In this document: one piece after another, positions 57,178-64,000 of the stretch
Layout: each line of letters begins with the position of its first letter
How positions within the stretch are numbered: position 1 is the stretch's first letter
DNA from: Pseudomonas fluorescens
GTDB taxonomy: Bacteria > Pseudomonadota > Gammaproteobacteria > Pseudomonadales > Pseudomonadaceae
Assembly: GCF_004683905.1 (NCBI RefSeq)
Contig: NZ_CP038438.1
Span: 2,356,001 to 2,420,000, forward strand
Reading direction: 5' to 3'
DNA: 64,000 bases
Position numbers and translations under genes: made by a program
Notes under the pieces: generated by a model
What the model saw: only the letters and a program-made list of their open reading frames with translations
What the model was told of the DNA's origin: nothing
The model's database searches: none

Positions 57178-57234
57178 GATCAACCCTCGGGATAAGCTGG
57201 TGAATTAAGTGTAAGCCACGCGCGCAAAAGTCGC

Positions 57235-57915
57235 TCAGCAAACCCAGGTGGCACGACTCGGTTGATCCAGGTGGCGAGCCAGATAGTCGGCGAATTCGTG
57301 GCGGGGGATCGCGCGGGCGCCGAGGCTGTGCAGATGATCGGTCGGCATCTGGCAGTCAATCAGAACGAATCCAGCGTCTTTCAAATGCTGCACCAGCGTG
57401 GCAAAGCCGAATTTGGAGGCGTTGTCGGCGCGGCTGAACATCGATTCGCCGAAAAACAGCTGACCCATCGCCAGGCCATACAGGCCGCCGACCAGTTGGC
57501 CCTGATCCCAGACCTCGACCGAGTGGGCGAAGCCGCGGCGGTGCAGTTCGAGGTAGGCGTCCTGCATCGCTTCGGTGATCCAGGTGCCGTCGGCGTAATC
57601 CCTGGGGGCGGCGCAGGCACGAATCACGGCGTCGAAATCCTGATCGAAGGTCACCTGGTAGCGTTGTTTGCGCAGCAGTTTGCCGAGGCTGCGCGAGACA
57701 TGCAGTTCGTCGGGAAACAGCACGGTGCGTGGGTCCGGCGACCACCAGAGGATCGGCTGGCCTTCGGAGAACCACGGAAAACAGCCGTGCCGGTAAGCCT
57801 GCACCAGCCGATCGGCGGACAGATCGCCACCGGCAGCCAGCAATCCATTGGGATCGCGCATGGCCTTTTCCAGGGGCGGGAAGGTCAGGGAATTGCGTTG
57901 TAACCAAGTCAGCAT
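57235..57915 (-). CDS. aat: Leucyl/phenylalanyl-tRNA-protein transferase
   Basis: Adds Leu or Phe to N-terminal Lys/Arg proteins, 226 residues from ATG 57915 ([20 protein letters not shown]). Family stretches are [40 protein letters not shown] and [23 protein letters not shown] 57954 would add 13 residues; neither start has a good ribosome site, and the shorter fits the family N-terminus. Confidence 0.93.
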   Translation of the reverse strand: MLTWLQRNSLTFPPLEKAMRDPNGLLAAGGDLSADRLVQAYRHGCFPWFSEGQPILWWSPDPRTVLFPDELHVSRSLGKLLRKQRYQVTFDQDFDAVIRACAAPRDYADGTWITEAMQDAYLELHRRGFAHSVEVWDQGQLVGGLYGLAMGQLFFGESMFSRADNASKFGFATLVQHLKDAGFVLIDCQMPTDHLHSLGARAIPRHEFADYLARHLDQPSRATWVC

Positions 57916-57977
57916 GGCGTCCAGGCTTGCAGAAGGGGAGGGCAGTGCGGGCATCAGGCCCGCGATAAAGTGTGCCG

Positions 57978-59244
<1,267 letters not shown>

Positions 59245-61653
59245 TTGAAGAAATCCACCGCAGCACCAAAAACAGTCGTTCCGCTCTGGCGCCAGCAATT
59301 GCACTACCGGCTCAAGGAAGGTGCATTGATCGCCATCGGAGCCTTGTGCCTGTTCCTGATGATGGCCTTGCTGACCTACGGCAAGGACGATCCGGGCTGG
59401 AGCCACAACAGCAAGATCGACGATGTGCAGAATTTCGGCGGCCCCGCCGGTTCTTACAGCGCCGACATCCTGTTCATGGTGCTGGGTTACTTCGCGTACA
59501 TCTTCCCGCTGCTGCTGGCGGTCAAGGCGTATCAGATCTTCCGTCAACGCCACGAGCCGTGGCAGTGGAGCGGCTGGCTGTTCTCCTGGCGCCTGATTGG
59601 TCTGGTGTTTCTGGTGCTGTCGGGCGCCGCGCTGGCGCATATCCATTTTCATGCGGCCACCGGCCTGCCGGCGGGCGCCGGCGGGGCGCTGGGCGAAAGT
59701 CTCGGTGATCTGGCGCGTAACGCGCTGAATATCCAGGGCAGCACGCTGCTGTTCATTGCACTGTTCCTGTTCGGCCTGACCGTATTCACTGACCTGTCGT
59801 GGTTCAAGGTGATGGACGTCACCGGCAAGATCACCCTCGACCTGTTCGAACTGTTCCAGGGCGCGATCAACCGCTGGTGGTCGGCGCGTACCGAGCGTAA
59901 GCAACTGGTTGCGCAGCTGCGTGAAGTCGATGATCGCGTCCACGACGTGGTGGCGCCGACCGTTACCGACAAGCGTGAACAGGCCAAGGTCAAGGAGCGC
60001 CTCATCGAGCGCGAACAGGCCCTGAGCAAGCACATGTCCGATCGCGAGAAGCAGGTGCCGCCGGTTATCGCCCCGGCTCCGGTCAAGGCGCCCGAGCCAA
60101 GCAAGCGTGTGCAGAAAGAGAAACAGGTGCCGTTGTTCGTCGACAGCGCCGTGGAAGGCACCTTGCCGCCGATCTCGATCCTCGATCCTGCGGAAAAGAA
60201 ACAACTCAACTATTCGCCGGAATCCCTGGCAGCAGTCGGCCACTTGCTGGAGATCAAGCTCAAGGAATTCGGCGTCGAAGTCACCGTGGACTCGATCCAC
60301 CCGGGCCCGGTGATTACCCGTTACGAAATCCAGCCTGCAGCCGGCGTCAAAGTCAGCCGCATCGCCAACCTGGCGAAAGACCTTGCACGTTCGCTGGCCG
60401 TGACCAGTGTGCGGGTGGTCGAGGTGATTCCGGGCAAGACCACGGTCGGTATCGAGATCCCCAACGAAGACCGGCAGATCGTGCGTTTCTCCGAAGTGCT
60501 GTCGACCCCCGAGTACGACAACTTCAAGTCGCCGGTCACCCTGGCCCTGGGCCACGACATCGGCGGCAAACCGGTCATCACCGACCTGGCGAAGATGCCG
60601 CACCTGCTGGTCGCCGGTACCACTGGCTCCGGTAAGTCGGTGGGCGTGAACGCGATGATCCTGTCGATCCTGTTCAAATCCGGGCCGGACGACGCCAAAC
60701 TGATCATGATCGACCCGAAAATGCTCGAGCTGTCGATCTACGAAGGCATTCCGCACCTGCTGTGTCCGGTAGTGACCGACATGAAAGACGCTGCCAACGC
60801 CCTGCGCTGGAGCGTTGCCGAGATGGAACGTCGCTACAAGCTGATGGCGAAGATGGGCGTGCGTAACCTGTCCGGCTTCAACGCCAAGGTCAAGGAAGCG
60901 CAGGATGCCGGCGAGCCGTTGAGCGATCCGTTGTACAAGCGCGAAAGCATTCACGACGAAGCGCCGCTGCTGCAGAAGCTGCCGACCATCGTCGTGGTGG
61001 TCGACGAATTCGCCGACATGATGATGATCGTCGGCAAGAAGGTTGAAGAACTGATTGCGCGTATCGCACAGAAAGCGCGTGCCGCCGGTATTCACCTGAT
61101 CCTCGCGACCCAGCGACCTTCGGTGGACGTGATCACCGGTCTGATCAAGGCCAACATTCCGACGCGTATGGCGTTCCAGGTGTCGAGCAAGATCGACTCG
61201 CGGACCATCATCGACCAGGGTGGCGCCGAACAACTGCTCGGTCACGGTGACATGCTCTACATGCCACCGGGCACCAGCCTGCCGATCCGGGTGCACGGCG
61301 CGTTCGTTTCCGACGATGAAGTGCACCGCGTGGTCGAAGCCTGGAAACTGCGTGGCGCACCGGAATACAACGATGACATCCTCAACGGTGTCGAAGAGGC
61401 GGGCAGCGGTTTCGAAGGCAGCAGCGGTGGCGGTGACGGTGATGATCCGGAAGCCGACGCGCTGTATGACGAAGCCGTACAGTTCGTCCTGGAAAGCCGC
61501 CGGGCGTCGATTTCCGCGGTACAGCGCAAGCTGAAGATTGGTTACAACCGCGCTGCGCGCATGATCGAAGCCATGGAAATGGCCGGGGTCGTCACCTCAA
61601 TGAACACCAACGGTTCGCGTGAAGTTCTGGCCCCGGGCCCGGTTCGCGACTGA
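59245..61653 (+). CDS. ftsK: DNA translocase FtsK
   Basis: Division-septum DNA pump of 802 residues. N-terminal membrane helices (about 25-190), a relatively short linker (about 200-300), motor with Walker A GTTGSGKS (about 457-464) and Walker [11 protein letters not shown], and a C-terminal gamma winged helix that reads KOPS and activates XerCD ([20 protein letters not shown]). The TTG at 59245 (LKKSTAAPK) behind AGGAAAAGAAG is preferred to the ATG at 59182, on family N-terminus; the longer form would run through the T-rich hairpin. Confidence 0.92.
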   Translation: MKKSTAAPKTVVPLWRQQLHYRLKEGALIAIGALCLFLMMALLTYGKDDPGWSHNSKIDDVQNFGGPAGSYSADILFMVLGYFAYIFPLLLAVKAYQIFRQRHEPWQWSGWLFSWRLIGLVFLVLSGAALAHIHFHAATGLPAGAGGALGESLGDLARNALNIQGSTLLFIALFLFGLTVFTDLSWFKVMDVTGKITLDLFELFQGAINRWWSARTERKQLVAQLREVDDRVHDVVAPTVTDKREQAKVKERLIEREQALSKHMSDREKQVPPVIAPAPVKAPEPSKRVQKEKQVPLFVDSAVEGTLPPISILDPAEKKQLNYSPESLAAVGHLLEIKLKEFGVEVTVDSIHPGPVITRYEIQPAAGVKVSRIANLAKDLARSLAVTSVRVVEVIPGKTTVGIEIPNEDRQIVRFSEVLSTPEYDNFKSPVTLALGHDIGGKPVITDLAKMPHLLVAGTTGSGKSVGVNAMILSILFKSGPDDAKLIMIDPKMLELSIYEGIPHLLCPVVTDMKDAANALRWSVAEMERRYKLMAKMGVRNLSGFNAKVKEAQDAGEPLSDPLYKRESIHDEAPLLQKLPTIVVVVDEFADMMMIVGKKVEELIARIAQKARAAGIHLILATQRPSVDVITGLIKANIPTRMAFQVSSKIDSRTIIDQGGAEQLLGHGDMLYMPPGTSLPIRVHGAFVSDDEVHRVVEAWKLRGAPEYNDDILNGVEEAGSGFEGSSGGGDGDDPEADALYDEAVQFVLESRRASISAVQRKLKIGYNRAARMIEAMEMAGVVTSMNTNGSREVLAPGPVRD

Positions 61654-61720
61654 TTGCAAAAGCAAAGGGCGGGACAATGATGTGCCGCCGCTCTCCCAAC
61701 GAGTATTCAAGAGGACTCCC

Positions 61721-62341
61721 ATGCGTCTTATCCGCATGCTGTTGCCAGTACTGGCGCTGACCACGTTCACGGCCCACGCCGACGACAAGGACGTGGCGCG
61801 TCTGACCCAATTGCTGGAAACATCGAAAACCCTGACCGCGAACTTCTCGCAGCTGACCCTCGACGGCAGCGGCACGCAGTTGCAGGAAACTCGCGGTGAT
61901 ATGGTTCTGCAGCGTCCGGGCCTGTTCTACTGGCACACCGAAGCGCCAAACGAGCAGACCATGGTCTCTGATGGCAAGAAGGTCACCCTGTGGGACCCGG
62001 ATCTGGAGCAGGCAACCATCAAGAAGCTCGACGAGCGTCTGACCCAGACCCCGGCGCTGCTGCTGTCCGGTGACGTGTCGAAGATCAGCCAGAGCTTCGA
62101 GATCAGCGCGAAAGAGGCAGGTGGCGTGATCGACTTCACCCTCAAGCCGAAGACCAAGGACACCCTGTTCGACAGCCTGCGTCTGTCGTTCCGCAACGGC
62201 CTGGTCAATGACATGCAACTGATCGACAGCGTTGGTCAGCGCACCAACATCCTGTTCACCGGGGTCAAGGCCAACGAAGCGGTGTCGGCGTCGAAGTTCA
62301 AGTTCGACATCCCGAAGGGTGCTGACGTTATCCAGGAATAA
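61721..62341 (+). CDS. lolA: Outer-membrane lipoprotein carrier LolA
   Basis: Periplasmic chaperone of 206 residues that takes lipoproteins from LolCDE to LolB. A signal peptide is clear ([20 protein letters not shown], cleavage after AHA). The mature part shows [20 protein letters not shown] and [20 protein letters not shown]. The start follows AAGAGGACTCCC. It lies 67 bp after ftsK. Confidence 0.96.
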   Translation: MRLIRMLLPVLALTTFTAHADDKDVARLTQLLETSKTLTANFSQLTLDGSGTQLQETRGDMVLQRPGLFYWHTEAPNEQTMVSDGKKVTLWDPDLEQATIKKLDERLTQTPALLLSGDVSKISQSFEISAKEAGGVIDFTLKPKTKDTLFDSLRLSFRNGLVNDMQLIDSVGQRTNILFTGVKANEAVSASKFKFDIPKGADVIQE

Positions 62342-62372
62342 GCCCTCAGCCCTGTAGTTCTGTGAAGGGGCT

Positions 62373-62468
62373 TTTGTGGCGAGGGGATTCATCCCCGATG
62401 GGCTGCGAGCAGCCCCAAAAAAGGTGACTGCTACGCAGTCAGTCGGGGATGAATCCCCTCACCACAGG
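62373..62468. repeat. Inverted repeat of the GGCGAGGGGATTCATCCCCG family
   Basis: GTGGCGAGGGGATTCATCCC (from 62376) and its inverse ending GGATGAATCCCCTCACCAC, about 50 bp apart with hairpin ACTGCTACGCAGT inside. It lies between lolA and rarA. Confidence 0.88.
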
Positions 62469-62513
62469 GTTCTCGACAGGCTTTAAGACAATCAGAGGTT
62501 TCAACGCTACGTG

Positions 62514-63836
62514 ATGGATCTGTTTCGCAGTGCACCGATTGCCCAGCCACTGGCCGCGCGTTTGCGTGCGACCAATCTGGATGAGTATGTCGGTCAGGAG
62601 CACGTGCTCGCTCGCGGCAAGCCTCTGCGTGAGGCGCTGGAGCAGGGTGCCCTGCATTCGATGATCTTCTGGGGGCCGCCGGGCGTGGGCAAGACCACCC
62701 TGGCGCGATTGCTCGCGGAAGTCTCGGATGCGCACTTCGAAACGGTCTCGGCGGTGCTTGCCGGGGTCAAGGAGATCCGTCAGGCCGTTGAAATCGCCAA
62801 ACAGCAGGCCGGCCAGTACGGCAAGCGCACGATCCTGTTCGTCGATGAAGTGCACCGCTTCAACAAATCGCAGCAGGATGCGTTTCTGCCGTACGTCGAA
62901 GACGGCACGCTGATTTTCATCGGTGCCACCACCGAAAACCCTTCATTTGAATTGAACAACGCGCTGTTGTCGCGGGCCCGCGTCTATGTGCTGAAAAGCC
63001 TCGACGAGACCGCACTGCTCAAACTGGTACATCGCGCGCTCACCGAAGAGCGCGGGCTGGGCAAGCGCAACCTGACCCTCAGCGATGAAGGCTTCCAGAT
63101 GCTGCTGTCGGCCGCCGATGGCGATGGCCGGCGCCTGCTCAATCTGCTGGAGAACGCCTCGGATCTGGCCGAAGACAACAGCGAGATGGGCACCGAGTTG
63201 CTGCAAAGTCTGCTCGGTGACACCCGACGGCGCTTCGACAAGGGCGGCGAAGCGTTCTACGACCAGATCTCCGCGCTGCACAAATCGGTACGCGGCTCCA
63301 ACCCCGACGGCGCGCTGTACTGGTTCGCGCGGATGATCGACGGCGGCTGCGATCCGTTGTACCTGGCGCGGCGCGTGGTGCGCATGGCCAGCGAAGACAT
63401 TGGCAACGCCGACCCGCGCGCCCTGAGCCTGTGCCTGGCGGCGTGGGAGGTGCAGGAGCGCCTCGGCAGCCCGGAAGGCGAGTTGGCGGTGGCTCAGGCC
63501 ATCACCTATCTGGCCTGTGCACCGAAAAGCAACGCGGTGTACATGGGTTTCAAGACTGCGCTGCGCGCCGCTGCCGAGTACGGTTCGCTGGAAGTGCCGC
63601 TGCACTTGCGCAATGCACCGACCAAACTCATGAAACAACTGGGTTACGGCGACGAATACCGCTACGCCCACGACGAACCGGACGCCTATGCCGCCGGCGA
63701 AGATTATTTCCCGGAAGAGCTCGAACCGATCCCGTTCTATCAACCGGTGCCCCGTGGCCTGGAATTGAAGATCGGCGAGAAGCTCAACCACCTCGCTCAA
63801 CTCGACCGTTTAAGCCCAAGACAGCGGAGAAAATAG
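62514..63836 (+). CDS. rarA: Replication-associated recombination protein RarA (MgsA)
   Basis: AAA+ protein of 440 residues acting at stalled forks. Walker [10 protein letters not shown] (54-62), Walker [11 protein letters not shown] (about 106-115), sensor-1 [10 protein letters not shown], then the RarA/WRNIP1-type helical and tetramerisation domains (about 250-440, [20 protein letters not shown]). ATG 62514 is preferred to the adjacent GTG 62511. The stop overlaps the crcB GTG by 1 bp. Confidence 0.96.
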   Translation: MDLFRSAPIAQPLAARLRATNLDEYVGQEHVLARGKPLREALEQGALHSMIFWGPPGVGKTTLARLLAEVSDAHFETVSAVLAGVKEIRQAVEIAKQQAGQYGKRTILFVDEVHRFNKSQQDAFLPYVEDGTLIFIGATTENPSFELNNALLSRARVYVLKSLDETALLKLVHRALTEERGLGKRNLTLSDEGFQMLLSAADGDGRRLLNLLENASDLAEDNSEMGTELLQSLLGDTRRRFDKGGEAFYDQISALHKSVRGSNPDGALYWFARMIDGGCDPLYLARRVVRMASEDIGNADPRALSLCLAAWEVQERLGSPEGELAVAQAITYLACAPKSNAVYMGFKTALRAAAEYGSLEVPLHLRNAPTKLMKQLGYGDEYRYAHDEPDAYAAGEDYFPEELEPIPFYQPVPRGLELKIGEKLNHLAQLDRLSPRQRRK

Positions 63837-64000
63837 TGCTTCCATTGATCGTTGCGGTCTCCGTCGGCGGGATTGCCGGCACCCTGTTGCGCTTCGCCAC
63901 CGGCAATTGGGTCAACGCCAATTGGCCGCGGCACTTCTATACCGCGACGCTGGCCGTTAATATCGTGGGCTGTCTGCTGATTGGCGTGTTGTACGGCCTG
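63836..64000 (+). CDS. crcB: Fluoride exporter CrcB/FluC (5' part, cut by window edge)
   Basis: Starts with GTG overlapping the rarA stop (TAGTG). The 55 residues visible include [10 protein letters not shown] (about 10-19) and [17 protein letters not shown] (about 38-54), the two conserved N-terminal helices of Fluc fluoride channels, with the Asn of VNIVG. The rest lies outside the window. Confidence 0.9.
   Translation, partial: MLPLIVAVSVGGIAGTLLRFATGNWVNANWPRHFYTATLAVNIVGCLLIGVLYGL

Overview
The window is a piece of a Pseudomonas chromosome, most likely from the P. fluorescens group. Support comes from the 13-gene nuo operon with a fused nuoCD, monomeric and dimeric isocitrate dehydrogenases encoded back to back, small DUF6124 and PtrA-type proteins, an OprD porin, and many GTGGGAGCGGGCTTGCTCGCGAA-type REP elements arranged as inverted pairs (REPINs). 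Coding density is high and no rRNA, tRNA, CRISPR array, transposase or prophage was recognised.

Layout. 1-0.7 kb: 5' part of uppP. 0.9-9.1 kb: a sigma-54 enhancer-binding regulator divergent from a six-gene ABC importer operon of the GlpSTPQUV (glycerol) type; its two ATPases have complementary defects that predict one working and one degenerate ATP site. 9.5-17.8 kb: CzcRS two-component system divergent from the czcCBA metal efflux pump. 18.0-18.6 kb: two small exported PtrA-like proteins that share a putative response-regulator box with czc. 18.6-23.7 kb: an accessory stretch with a structured RNA leader and DUF6124 gene, a TacAT-like DUF1778/GNAT toxin-antitoxin pair behind tandem operators, an OprD porin, a HigBA-like pair and a solitary GNAT. 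23.8-38.8 kb: the complete NADH dehydrogenase I operon, nuoA to nuoN, on the minus strand. 39.4-41.2 kb: isocitrate lyase followed by a structured RNA candidate. 41.2-47.7 kb: an orphan secretin-N-domain protein, a GNAT, RoxA ribosomal oxygenase, purB, hflD, mnmA and a Nudix hydrolase. 47.9-51.8 kb: idh and icd, divergent. 51.9-59 kb: cspD, clpS, clpA, a 1-kb repeat-rich gap, infA, bpt, aat, trxB. 59.2-64 kb: ftsK, lolA, rarA and the start of crcB.

How the genes relate. Isocitrate lyase and both NADP isocitrate dehydrogenases lie within 12.5 kb, covering the TCA/glyoxylate branch point. ClpS, ClpA, Aat and Bpt together form most of the bacterial N-degron pathway. The Czc regulator, its pump and the two small periplasmic proteins look like one metal-response regulon joined by a box of form wTAAy-GGATwT-sTAAT. 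The core gene order (nudJ-mnmA-hflD-purB near icd; cspD-clpS-clpA-infA-aat-trxB-ftsK-lolA-rarA) resembles that of E. coli, so these blocks are ancestral; the 18.6-23.7 kb stretch is the part that looks acquired or rearranged.
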